Assembly: GCA_964570325.1 (NCBI GenBank)
Contig: CAZMXS010000047.1
Location: 1-39,342 of the forward strand
DNA length: 39,342 nt
Direction of reading: 5' to 3'
DNA from: CAZMXS01 sp964570325
GTDB taxonomy: Bacteria > Verrucomicrobiota > Kiritimatiellia > CAIQIC01 > CAZMXS01
The notes beneath the pieces are model-generated. The model did not search any database. It was not told the DNA's origin and saw only the letters and a list, made by a program, of their open reading frames with translations. The position numbers were made by a program, and so were the translations under genes. Each line of letters opens with the position of its first letter. The first letter of the stretch is position 1. This document shows, one piece after another, positions 23,345 through 31,702 of this stretch.

Positions 23345-24403
23345 TCAACCGGCCTTGATGAAATAGTCGGCCGCGACTGACTTCGCGTAATAATCTGCAA
23401 CAGAAGCGTTTGCGCTGATCCTCCAATCCACGTTACCCTTGACTTCGGCTTCGTGCTTCAGGATGTTGAACCAGCAGATCAATTTGATCCTGGATAGGTG
23501 TTTGTTAAGCAGCGGTTGCTGGGCATCGGTCAGATTATAGACCTGTTGGATCCAAGCCCGTTTGATGTCCAGCTCCGTCGCGTTTCCGCCCTTGGCGTTA
23601 TTGGTGTCGAAAAGCGCCGAGGTTTCGGCTACCAGCATGGGCTTGTTGTGCCCGACGGCGAAGATGTCGTGAAAGTTAGGCACGCCGTTTCCGATGCCGT
23701 TGGCCATGCCCCATTTCCCGGCCGGCGGCACTTGATTGGCGCCGCGAGTTTCGCCCCAATGATAGAAGCTGATGCCGACCCAGTCCACGAACTCATCTCC
23801 CGGATAATACGGCGCATACGGGTCGCTGCCATGAGGTCCCTGGGTCACTTTGGGATCATGGTGCATACAGCCGGGCCAGGGGTACCCCCAAGCTTGGTTG
23901 GGTGTCCAAGCCATCGCCACGCCCGGTGCGCGCTGATGCATGATCGTCGCAAATTCGCGGAACTTGCTGATATATTGAGCCGGCTTCTGCCCCCAGGGAT
24001 ACCAACTGCCGTTCATTTCATGGTTCCAGCGCAGGATCAGCGGTGTTTTGAAGCCGTGGAGCATGTCCGCGAATGCCTCGACATCGCCCGTCTTGTAGGA
24101 ATCCAGCCCATCCATCGTTTCAATGGTCAGGATCGGCATGGCATCCGCCGCGCGGCATTCTTCGATGGCCTGATCGAGCTTGGGGTATTCCAACGCCCCC
24201 TTGTCCATCACCTCTGGAAAGGCCAGAAAGGTCATAAAAAACGAATGGCGGGTCCGGGTATTGCGGTTGAACTCCTCGATGCTGGTCTGGCGCGCATCCA
24301 GGATGGCGCCAAGATAGGCGCCGGTGGCCGGAACCGTGGGCGGAGCCAGGCCCTTGCGCGTCCGATTGCCGGCGCCTGGCTTTTTGGCGGATGCTTTCAT
24401 CAT
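23345..24403 (-). CDS. Glycoside hydrolase family 26-like protein (beta-mannanase fold)
   Basis: The 352-residue protein shows the GH26 acid/base motif LRWNHEMNGSWYPWG (Glu129) and the nucleophile motif KPMLVAETSALFDT (Glu260), with WVGISFYHWGET between them, as in a (beta/alpha)8 barrel of clan GH-A. The expected substrate is a beta-mannan or related beta-glycan. Its N-terminus is basic (MMKASAKKPGAGNRTRKG) with no hydrophobic segment, so no classical export signal is visible, which is unusual for a family that is mainly secreted. The gene stands alone, convergent with the small exported protein. Confidence 0.85.
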   Translation of the reverse strand: MMKASAKKPGAGNRTRKGLAPPTVPATGAYLGAILDARQTSIEEFNRNTRTRHSFFMTFLAFPEVMDKGALEYPKLDQAIEECRAADAMPILTIETMDGLDSYKTGDVEAFADMLHGFKTPLILRWNHEMNGSWYPWGQKPAQYISKFREFATIMHQRAPGVAMAWTPNQAWGYPWPGCMHHDPKVTQGPHGSDPYAPYYPGDEFVDWVGISFYHWGETRGANQVPPAGKWGMANGIGNGVPNFHDIFAVGHNKPMLVAETSALFDTNNAKGGNATELDIKRAWIQQVYNLTDAQQPLLNKHLSRIKLICWFNILKHEAEVKGNVDWRISANASVADYYAKSVAADYFIKAG

Positions 24404-24552
24404 GTTCCCGTTGTTGATTTACATCACGGTAGTCAGCGCCCCAGTGAGTGTCCAGCGCGAAACGGCACGCGGGCGACGCGCGGCACCGGTTTGAATCGGG
24501 TCGGTTCGCTCATAACAACGCAATCGGTTCCAGGAAAGGAGTCGGGCCCGCG

Positions 24553-24574
24553 GCGCGGGACGGGAGCCCCGCGC
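24553..24574. repeat. GC-rich inverted repeat between the GH26 gene and fprA
   Basis: GCGCGGG (24553-24559) pairs with CCCGCGC (24568-24574) around ACGGGAGC. It stands in a 254-nt gap that otherwise holds only the upstream signals of the two divergent genes. It looks like a short dispersed intergenic element, but no second copy was found here. Confidence 0.4.
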
Positions 24575-24657
24575 TATGCAGCCTCGGCCCCAGGCTCCCA
24601 ACTTGCGGGGCGGCGCAACCGGTTGTAAAGTTCCCCATATTGTTAAGGAGCAATCGG

Positions 24658-25836
24658 ATGAAGCCTCTATGCGACAACGTCTTCTGGTGCGGCGCGATTG
24701 ACTGGGACCGGCGGATGTTCGACGCGCTGATCCCGCTGCCTCAAGGCACCAGCTATAATGCTTACCTGGTGCGCGGGACGGAGAAGACGGTCTTGTTGGA
24801 TACGGTGGATGAATCCATGGCGGACCGGCTTCTCGATGAACTGGCCGCGATTCCCGCGCGTGACTATATTGTTTGCCAGCATGCCGAGCAGGACCATTCC
24901 GGCGCCTTGCCGCAAATTTTAGCCCGTTACCCGCAAGCTCAAGTGCTGGCCGGGCCGCCAGGTCGAAACGCGTTGATAGATTTGCTCCATTTGCCGCCGG
25001 AACGAATCACCGCCGTCAAAGAAGGCGAGACGCTGCCGTTGGGCGGAAGAACCCTGCGTTTTATCTGGACGCCATGGGTTCACTGGCCGGATACGATCTG
25101 CACTTTCCTGGAAGAGGAGCGGGTTTTGTTTTCCTGCGATTTCTTCGGATCGCACCTGGCAACTTCACAGCTCTATGCTGGGCGCGACCCTGTGGTATAT
25201 GACGCCGCAAAATTGTATTACGCCGAGATCATGATGCCGTATGCGAAGCAGGCCGCAAAAAATATCGAAAAAGTGGCGCCACTGAATCCAGCGCTAATCG
25301 CCCCCAGCCACGGCCCCGTCTATGACGAGCCGGCTTTCATCATGGACGCGTGGCGCGAATGGACCACCGGCTCGCCAAAGAACCGGGCGGTGATAGCTTA
25401 TGTTTCCATGCATGGCAGCACGCGCCAAATGGCCGACCGGCTGACCGCCGCCCTCATGGCGGGTGGAGTCGCCGTGGAGCGGTTCGACCTGACCGTGACG
25501 GATTTGGGCCGCCTGGCCACCGCGCTGGTGGATGCGGCCACGCTGTTGCTCGGGACGCCCGCCACACTGAATGGCCCGCATCCGCTGGCGGTGCAGGCCG
25601 CGCACCTCGTCAATCTGCTAAAACCCAAGCTCAAGCATATTGGTTTTTTTGGTTCCTACGGCTGGGGACCGAAGGCGCTGGACGGCCTGCCGCGGTTCTT
25701 TGATGAACTTGCGGTAGAGTATCTTCCGCCGGTGATTTGCCGTGGCGCTCCGCGCACAGCCGATTTCCAATCATTGGAACAACTGGCGGCCGCCGTCGCG
25801 GGGAAGCACGGAATGCAGGAGGGCCATAATCAGTAA
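24658..25836 (+). CDS. fprA: A-type flavodiiron protein (FprA-like oxygen/NO reductase)
   Basis: Flavodiiron proteins reduce O2 to water or NO to N2O in anaerobes, using a diiron site and FMN. The 392-residue product has the metallo-beta-lactamase domain with ligands His75, Glu77, Asp79 (CQHAEQDHSG), His142 (PWVHWPD), Asp161 (FSCDFFGSH) and His218 (PSHGPVYDE). From residue 244 there is a flavodoxin domain (VIAYVSMHGSTRQMADRL). No rubredoxin domain is fused. AAGGAG lies before the ATG at 24658; the open frame upstream is unlike the family. The 3' end carries a palindrome copy (25765-25779), and the stop codon falls in an AATCAGTAA-type repeat. Confidence 0.93.
   Translation: MKPLCDNVFWCGAIDWDRRMFDALIPLPQGTSYNAYLVRGTEKTVLLDTVDESMADRLLDELAAIPARDYIVCQHAEQDHSGALPQILARYPQAQVLAGPPGRNALIDLLHLPPERITAVKEGETLPLGGRTLRFIWTPWVHWPDTICTFLEEERVLFSCDFFGSHLATSQLYAGRDPVVYDAAKLYYAEIMMPYAKQAAKNIEKVAPLNPALIAPSHGPVYDEPAFIMDAWREWTTGSPKNRAVIAYVSMHGSTRQMADRLTAALMAGGVAVERFDLTVTDLGRLATALVDAATLLLGTPATLNGPHPLAVQAAHLVNLLKPKLKHIGFFGSYGWGPKALDGLPRFFDELAVEYLPPVICRGAPRTADFQSLEQLAAAVAGKHGMQEGHNQ
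25765..25779. repeat. Partial copy of the TTCCAAT-ATTGGAA palindrome in fprA
   Basis: TTCCAATCATTGGAA is a perfect inverted repeat about one central base and shares its arms with the double copy in cas3. It encodes part of DFQSLEQ near the fprA C-terminus; the cas3 copy encodes FFQSLEK. This could be a dispersed repeat or a chance match of 15 nt. Confidence 0.55.
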
Positions 25837-25931
25837 GCCATGAGCTGTCATCCTGAAATCTCATCTGCCGAGGCGGATGAGGTGATGGTCTTCCTTTCGC
25901 GCCCCCCCGCCCGCAAATCATGGTCCGCCGG

Positions 25932-27188
25932 TCAGGTCATCCGTTTCATCATGCTCAAGATGACCCAGAGCACCGCCAGACTCACACCGCCGATAACCAC
26001 AAGCGCCGGTCCGCGGCCGCGCGCCAGCCATCCGGGCAGCACCGGCGGCTCGTTGGGTTCGCGCGGTCCTAATTGCAGGACCGGGAGCGAGGCAGCCGTT
26101 TCATCCGTAACCTCTCGCTCCAAGTCATATTGGCCCGGCCCGATTTTCGCAGCTCCGTAATATAGCGCTGCGGGCGCGTCGCCCCGCGCCTCCAGCACCA
26201 GATAGCGGGGCACAGCGCCGAACGTGACCGTTTGCACATCCAACGGTTGCGCTTCATCATCATGAATGACCAGCCGGATAAAGCGGAATGAAAACCCTCG
26301 CAGCGGCACGGTCTCGTTCACATCCGCGCCCAGCCGGTGGATTTCGGCATCGGCCACCCAGCGCCACGCTCCATCCGCCGTATTTCGGCCATAAACACTT
26401 AAACAACGGGCGTATTCCGCTTCGCGGACTTCAAAACGGATCCGTTCGACCGGCCGATTGACCGCCCCGGTGTCGAAAAACAACTCGCTGCGCATCCCGG
26501 CGGAAGACGCCGGCAGTGACGTAGCTTCGACCTGTTCCCAAGCGCCGCCCGAATCAATGGCCTGAACCGGTGTAATCTCGATAATCTCCAGTTTTTCGGC
26601 CGGGTCGCGCACATTGGGATAGATGCGCACCTGGATAAAAGGGAAATCCGAATCGGGATAACGGATAACACGGTTCTGCGCTGTCGCGGCGCGCGCATGA
26701 TCAATCAGATAGCCTTCGCCCAGCAAACCCCAGCGAACCTGGTCTTCGCTGCCAAGAACCTCGACCCGCCGGATGAAATCCTGACCGGAAGTGCGGATGA
26801 TGACCTGATTGTGCCGCGGGCGGCCGGCGCGGCCCGGATCCGCCAGGATCTGGAAATCCTGCCGGTAATAACGATCCGGCAACTCTACCATGGAAAGGTT
26901 CAGCCGCCGCGCGGGTAGACGGCGCAATTCCACGCGGGGGCGCGGTTGCCAAACAAAAAACGGCCATTCGCGCGCCTCGCGGTCCACGATCCGTAAATCA
27001 TCGGGGAAACGTCGGCATCCGTCAAAAACCGCCGTCGGCACCGTCGCCCGGTAGCATGCGCCGCTGACAATCGCGCCGGACAGCGCCTGTTTCCAGGCAA
27101 ACGGCTCCACAGGGTGCTCAGCCGAAACAGCGAAGGGCGCGCCCAGCAGCGCCACGCTGATCACGCGGGCAACCGGGCGAAAAATCAT
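25932..27188 (-). CDS. DUF3999 family exported, membrane-anchored protein
   Basis: The 418-residue protein has a signal peptide (ARVISVALLGAPFAVSAE), a large periplasmic beta-rich part (FIRRVEVLGSEDQVRW, FSFRFIRLVIHDDEAQPLDV) and a C-terminal membrane helix (PALVVIGGVSLAVLWVILSM) followed by a short basic tail. This is the DUF3999 layout, whose two discoidin-like stretches suggest carbohydrate or surface binding. It starts inside the stop of the DUF2339 gene (ATGA), and the two families are commonly found together. Function is unknown. Confidence 0.8.
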   Translation of the reverse strand: MIFRPVARVISVALLGAPFAVSAEHPVEPFAWKQALSGAIVSGACYRATVPTAVFDGCRRFPDDLRIVDREAREWPFFVWQPRPRVELRRLPARRLNLSMVELPDRYYRQDFQILADPGRAGRPRHNQVIIRTSGQDFIRRVEVLGSEDQVRWGLLGEGYLIDHARAATAQNRVIRYPDSDFPFIQVRIYPNVRDPAEKLEIIEITPVQAIDSGGAWEQVEATSLPASSAGMRSELFFDTGAVNRPVERIRFEVREAEYARCLSVYGRNTADGAWRWVADAEIHRLGADVNETVPLRGFSFRFIRLVIHDDEAQPLDVQTVTFGAVPRYLVLEARGDAPAALYYGAAKIGPGQYDLEREVTDETAASLPVLQLGPREPNEPPVLPGWLARGRGPALVVIGGVSLAVLWVILSMMKRMT

Positions 27189-29482
27189 GGCGGCGGCTCC
27201 CGCTTTTCTGAACCGAGCCACAACGGGGCCACTTTCTGGTAGGCGAACGACAACACCAGCAGCAACAGGCCCGCGCCGATCAGCGCCGCCACGCGTTGCA
27301 GTCCGCGCAAGCCGGCCAGATCAACCAAGAACACCTTGGCCACGGTGACGGCAAATATCAGCAGGGCCAGGTAGCGCAGGTAGGCCGCCCGGCGCAACAG
27401 GCCGGTGACGGCCAGCGCGAGGGCGGCGCCGGACCACCAGATCGTGATTAGCGTGTTGGGCCATTCGCCGGGAATCCGGTTCAGCTCCACGGATACCACG
27501 ATAATCAGGGCCAGGATGCAAACCGAGATGATCAGGCGCGCAAAAGTGAACCGAGCGGTTTCGGCGCGGGCGGCGGCGCGCGCATTGAGCCGCGCGATCC
27601 ACGCGCCGGCGGCGACCGGGAGCATTAGGTCCAGCCAGAAGAAGAAATTGGCAAACGGCGCACAAGCGCGGTTGTAGGCCGGCCAGCTCTGGGTCAGATC
27701 GAACAGCACGAGCTTGATTGGAACCAGGAACAGCAGGATCACCGCAAGCGCGCGCGGCAATGTTCCGCTTGCCGCCACGAAGCTGACCATCACGCCAACC
27801 ACCAGCAGAATGGCCGATGTGAGCAGCCAGGTCCAGGGGTTGCCATACGGGAGCGCGGAAAAGGCGTCCGTGAAAAGCACGATCAGCCCCCCGATGATGC
27901 CCGCGCACAACAGCAATTCCGCCTTGAGCGACTGGGATTCCGCCCAGTCTGCCGGTGGCGTCTGCTTTTGCAGCCAGCCTTGCGCGCCCAGCGCCACCGC
28001 GCCAAGGAAACCGGCGATGAAGCGGCCGTTGAGGAACAGCGCGGGGGGCGCGGCGGAATGTGCAATATCGAAGATGACCGGTTTGAACAGTCCCAGCAGT
28101 CCCAGGGCGATCGCGCCAAATTGCAGCAGCCGGGACCGGATGCGCAAGGCGAACCAGGCCAGCAATAGTCCTTCCAACGACCAGCCGGCAGAGACCCAGA
28201 CGCCGTCGAGTTGTTCAGGTAATGCCAGACTGGCGAAAGTCAACCCGCTCACGAGAAATGTCAGGATTTCTCCCTTGTATCGCGGATACCAAATCCAGCC
28301 GGCGCGGGCCAGACCGACGTGCAGCAGCGCGGCCGCGATGAAGGCGAAGCCAACCCAGCGTTCATGGCCGGATTCGGCCAGGATCCATTTCAGCGCGGCC
28401 AGCAGTCCCAGCGCGGCGAGGAGAAGCCGTAGACAGTCCAGCCAGCGCCCGGCGGCGGCAGGCTCGGCGCGCAGTTTGATCAACCCCAGCGCCACAAACT
28501 CCGCAAAGAAGACCATGATGAACGCCAGTCCGGTCACCCAATTGCCGGATCCGACGGGACCCGGCACGGCCCGGTCCAGCCACCCGACGGAAAACAACAC
28601 GGTGAACATGAAACTGAGGTTGTAAAGCCATTGCCAGCCCCGGCGCAGGCCAAGCAGGATGACCGGGACATTGACAATCGCGATGAAAAACAGCGGAAAA
28701 CTACCGGAGCCGAAGTCGCCGCCGATTAACAGCGGCGTAATGAAAGCGCCCAACACACCGAGCACGGCCACGACCTCGCTGGAGTAAAGCGCGGCCAGCG
28801 CCAGCAGCGCGCCGGCGCAGAACACCAGGCCCGCTCCGGCGAGAACCGCCCCGATCAACTGATAAATGCCATACGCCGCGAAGACACTGAAGTAAAACAG
28901 CGCGGCGCCGCCGCCGGTCAAGGCCCGCGCCAGGATGCGGAGATTCCGGCCGCGCGTGTCGGCCAGATAGCCCAGCACCACCAGCAGGCCGCCGGTCGCC
29001 AGGCCCATGAGGATCCGCAGGCCGGGTCCAATCCATTGGCGCTGGATCGCGTAGCCCACAAAAAACACGACGCCCATCACCAGGGTAGCGATCCCAATGA
29101 AACTCGCCGCCTTGCCGCCGAGGGTGATCTCCAGACTGGGCGGGGTGTCCACCGGCGTTTGCGCCGTCGGCGTCTTGATTTTGGGGATAACCGCGTCAGC
29201 GACTTTGGGGACCGCTGGAACAATGGATTCGCGCGGCGCCGCCACCGTTGGCGCCTTGACTATTGGGGCGGCCGCCGCCGGCACGGCCGCCGGTGGAGCG
29301 GATACGGTTGCAGGCTCCGGCCGCCGCGATAACGGCTCGCTCAAGCGCTGCCGTTCAATCAGTTTCCGCAATTGCGCCAGTTCGTAGCTGAGCCGGTTGA
29401 CCTTGGAAAGGGCCACAATCGCCAGAATCAATGGCGAAAAGAAAACGGCGCCGATCAACAGCACAATCAACAACCATTCCAT
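27185..29482 (-). CDS. DUF2339 family polytopic membrane protein
   Basis: The 765-residue protein starts with a membrane helix (MEWLLIVLLIGAVFFSPLIL) and a short coiled coil (SYELAQLRKLIERQ), then a Pro/Ala linker to about residue 115, and then some twenty or more hydrophobic segments filling the rest. WIGPGLRILMGLATGGLLVV and GGAALFYFSVFAAYGIYQLI are the family's conserved blocks. GGGAGG precedes the ATG. With DUF3999 downstream it forms the usual two-gene unit, probably a cell-envelope complex of unknown role. Confidence 0.88.
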   Translation of the reverse strand: MEWLLIVLLIGAVFFSPLILAIVALSKVNRLSYELAQLRKLIERQRLSEPLSRRPEPATVSAPPAAVPAAAAPIVKAPTVAAPRESIVPAVPKVADAVIPKIKTPTAQTPVDTPPSLEITLGGKAASFIGIATLVMGVVFFVGYAIQRQWIGPGLRILMGLATGGLLVVLGYLADTRGRNLRILARALTGGGAALFYFSVFAAYGIYQLIGAVLAGAGLVFCAGALLALAALYSSEVVAVLGVLGAFITPLLIGGDFGSGSFPLFFIAIVNVPVILLGLRRGWQWLYNLSFMFTVLFSVGWLDRAVPGPVGSGNWVTGLAFIMVFFAEFVALGLIKLRAEPAAAGRWLDCLRLLLAALGLLAALKWILAESGHERWVGFAFIAAALLHVGLARAGWIWYPRYKGEILTFLVSGLTFASLALPEQLDGVWVSAGWSLEGLLLAWFALRIRSRLLQFGAIALGLLGLFKPVIFDIAHSAAPPALFLNGRFIAGFLGAVALGAQGWLQKQTPPADWAESQSLKAELLLCAGIIGGLIVLFTDAFSALPYGNPWTWLLTSAILLVVGVMVSFVAASGTLPRALAVILLFLVPIKLVLFDLTQSWPAYNRACAPFANFFFWLDLMLPVAAGAWIARLNARAAARAETARFTFARLIISVCILALIIVVSVELNRIPGEWPNTLITIWWSGAALALAVTGLLRRAAYLRYLALLIFAVTVAKVFLVDLAGLRGLQRVAALIGAGLLLLVLSFAYQKVAPLWLGSEKREPPP

Positions 29483-29520
29483 GCGGCACCTCCCAGCGAG
29501 CGGTTAACTCAAATTCGAGT

Positions 29521-30528
29521 TTAACGATTGTGGTTGAGCATTTCCAGCGCAGTCATGGCGATGGTGTCGGCGTCAATGCCGGCCATACAGGCATGGTCAT
29601 GCCGGCGACATTCCCGCGCATGGCAGGGGATACACTCCGGCTGCCGAAGTTGGATCACGCGCTGCGCCGGCCCATATGGACCGGTGCGCGCCGGATTGGT
29701 CGGCCCGAAAACCGCCAGCACGGGCTTGCCCAGCGCGGCCGCCATGTGCATCGGGCCGGAGTCCACGGTGATGACCAAGTCCATCTCCTGCAGCAGACTC
29801 CCCAGTTCAAGCAGCGAGGTTTGTCCGCAATAGTTGCGAGCCTTTTCGCCAAGCGTGCGCGCGATTATGTCGGCGGCCGGCCGGTCAGCCGGCGCGCCGA
29901 CGATAAAAAACGTGGCGCCGGTCGGCCGGCTGATAGCGGCGGCGGCGGCGGCGAAGCGTTCCGGTGGCAGATTCTTGGTGGCCCAGCGGGAGCAAGGGAT
30001 CAGCGCGATTCGGGGTGCGGGAATATTCAACGGAAAACGCGCGAAACTGACCGGAAAAACCGGGCGAGTGGGCCGGGGCAACCCCAGATAGTCAAGCAGG
30101 TCAAACAATTCTACCACCGCGTGGCGGTCCTTGTTGCGCGGGCCAGCCAACTCCGGATACAGCGCGCGTGTCCCCTCGCGGGCAAAGGAAGGTCCAATCT
30201 TGCGTGCGCCGCGCGCCAGACACAGGACCAGCGCGCTTTTCAAGAGACCCTGCAAATCAAGCGCCAGTTGATACCGTCGCCGGCGCAGGGCATGGAAAAA
30301 CGCCAGGCCCTGGCGAAAAAAATCACGGCGCGGGAAAACGATCACGTCGTCCACATCGTTAAAACAACGCACCAGGTCTTCGTATTCGGGTTGCGTGACC
30401 CAATCCACGGTTACGTTCAGACTTTCCCGAATGACATGGACAACCGGCAACGCATGGAACAGATCGCCGAGCGAACTGAGTTTGATCACCAGGACGCGAT
30501 CTGCGGGCGCTGTGGATGACCAATCCAT
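29521..30528 (-). CDS. Glycosyltransferase family 9 (heptosyltransferase-like)
   Basis: GT9 enzymes transfer heptose from ADP-heptose to the LPS core. The 335-residue protein has the N-terminal SLGDLFHALPVVHVIRE motif, IALIPCSRWATKNLPPERFA as the donor-side loop, and the C-terminal TVDSGPMHMAAALGKPVLAV, FGPTNPARTGPYG, with a cysteine-containing tail (CIPCHARECRRHDHACM) as in WaaF-like members. It is thus consistent with an LPS-bearing diderm. The ATG at 30528 is preferred over the one at 30585, whose extension (MTVYGLPITDYGSLTT) is translated from a repeat. Confidence 0.87.
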   Translation of the reverse strand: MDWSSTAPADRVLVIKLSSLGDLFHALPVVHVIRESLNVTVDWVTQPEYEDLVRCFNDVDDVIVFPRRDFFRQGLAFFHALRRRRYQLALDLQGLLKSALVLCLARGARKIGPSFAREGTRALYPELAGPRNKDRHAVVELFDLLDYLGLPRPTRPVFPVSFARFPLNIPAPRIALIPCSRWATKNLPPERFAAAAAAISRPTGATFFIVGAPADRPAADIIARTLGEKARNYCGQTSLLELGSLLQEMDLVITVDSGPMHMAAALGKPVLAVFGPTNPARTGPYGPAQRVIQLRQPECIPCHARECRRHDHACMAGIDADTIAMTALEMLNHNR

Positions 30529-30540
30529 ATTGAGGGCAGT

Positions 30541-30584
30541 TGTCAGTGACCCGTAATCAGTAATCGGTAAGCCGTAAACGGTCA
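30541..30584. repeat. AATCAGTAA/CGGTAA-type short repeat cluster
   Basis: Degenerate units such as GTCAGTGACCC, GTAATCAGTAATCGG and TAAGCCGTAAACGGTCAT follow each other just upstream of the GT9 start. Related sequence occurs at 21336-21353 (GATCAGCGGTCAGTAATCA) and 25827-25850 (AATCAGTAAGCC then GAGCTGTCAT). The three copies lie at gene ends or starts, as expected of a dispersed intergenic element. Confidence 0.5.
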
Positions 30585-30655
30585 TTCCGAATCCTGGGCC
30601 GCCCCCTGAAGACAGGTTGAGGAGTAAATGCAGAACGAATCATTTCAGCGCCTGC

Positions 30656-31591
30656 TCATTTTTTGAGCTTCAGCAGAATCAGCATGACCGCCTTCTGAAT
30701 GTGCAGGCGGTTCTCAGCCTGATCGAAAACAACCGAACGCGGACCATCAATGACCTCCGCCGCCTGCTCGTAGCCGCGCAGGGCGGGCAGGCAGTTCATG
30801 AAAATCGAATCCTTTTTTGCATGTTTCATCAATTTGCCGTTAACCTGATACGGAGTAAACACCTTGATCCGGTCGTTCAACTTGTGCGGCGGAATGTGGT
30901 AACTCATCCATGAGTCCGTGTAGACGATATCCGCGTTCCGCACCGCTTCGACCGCGTCGTGTGTCACTTTGACCGCGCAACGGTTCTCCCGCGCAAGCTG
31001 CAGGGCGGCTTTGAGCACCTGCCGGTCCGGGCTGTATTCCGACCCGCGCGGACAACCGATGCTGAGATTGAGCCCCATCTTGGGACAGCCATAGAGCAAG
31101 GAATGCGTGACGTTGTTGTTGCTGTCGCCGAGATAGGCCAGTTTCAACCCCTTGAAAGCGCCCTTGTGCTCGGTAATGGTCATCAAGTCGGCCAGGATTT
31201 GACAGGGATGCGAGAAGTTGGTCAGCCCATTGATAACCGGCACGCCGGCATAGCGCGCCATCTCCTCGATGCGGGCGTGCTCGAAAAGCCGTGCCATGAT
31301 GATGTCCACATAGCGGCTGACGGTCTTGATCGTGTCGTGCACGCTTTCCTTGCCGGCGCCGATCGGCGAGTTGCTCGTATCGTAATAGATCGCGTGGCCG
31401 CCCATCTGGGTGACGCCGGTTTCAAATGATACCCGGGTGCGCAGGCTGGGCTTCTCGAAGATCATCAGCAGCGTCTTGCGGTGCATGGACTCCGCGTAAC
31501 GGGCAGGGTTGTGCTTAATGTCTCGTGCCAGATCGAGCGCCTGGCGAATGCGCGCCGCCGGCCAGTCTTTAAGGGTAATGAGATGCAGCAT
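30656..31591 (-). CDS. argF: Ornithine carbamoyltransferase-like enzyme with altered motifs
   Basis: The 311-residue protein has the carbamoyl-phosphate motif KPSLRTRVSFE (Ser49-Arg53; classical STRTR) and HPCQILADL (128-131). In the amino-acid side, it has TDSWMSYHIP (226-233) in place of the classical SMG-containing D-W-SMGQ loop, and MNCLPALRG (265-273) in place of HCLPA-RG. The fold is certain; the acceptor could be ornithine or an N-acyl or other derivative. AAGGATC lies before the ATG. It is 111 nt downstream of the aspartate carbamoyltransferase gene. The symbol follows the closest family and should be treated as provisional. Confidence 0.75.
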   Translation of the reverse strand: MLHLITLKDWPAARIRQALDLARDIKHNPARYAESMHRKTLLMIFEKPSLRTRVSFETGVTQMGGHAIYYDTSNSPIGAGKESVHDTIKTVSRYVDIIMARLFEHARIEEMARYAGVPVINGLTNFSHPCQILADLMTITEHKGAFKGLKLAYLGDSNNNVTHSLLYGCPKMGLNLSIGCPRGSEYSPDRQVLKAALQLARENRCAVKVTHDAVEAVRNADIVYTDSWMSYHIPPHKLNDRIKVFTPYQVNGKLMKHAKKDSIFMNCLPALRGYEQAAEVIDGPRSVVFDQAENRLHIQKAVMLILLKLKK

Positions 31592-31702
31592 TTTATGATC
31601 CTTTCATTTCAAACATAACCCGCGCCCGGCCGCCCGCCAATGCCCAACGGTTGCTGGCGGGGATCGTCCGGCGCATGGTAAAGCTCAATGATCTACGCCA
31701 TT

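Noticed and set aside
23300..23345. CAAGGCCTTG palindrome and T-run between convergent genes as a terminator
   Set aside because: The palindrome is short, the T-run is not placed right after a stable stem, and part of it lies at the coding end of the GH26 gene.
29521..30585. Longer GT9 start with MTVYGLPITDYG
   Set aside because: The extension is translated from the dispersed repeat; the conserved fold begins after the ATG at 30528.
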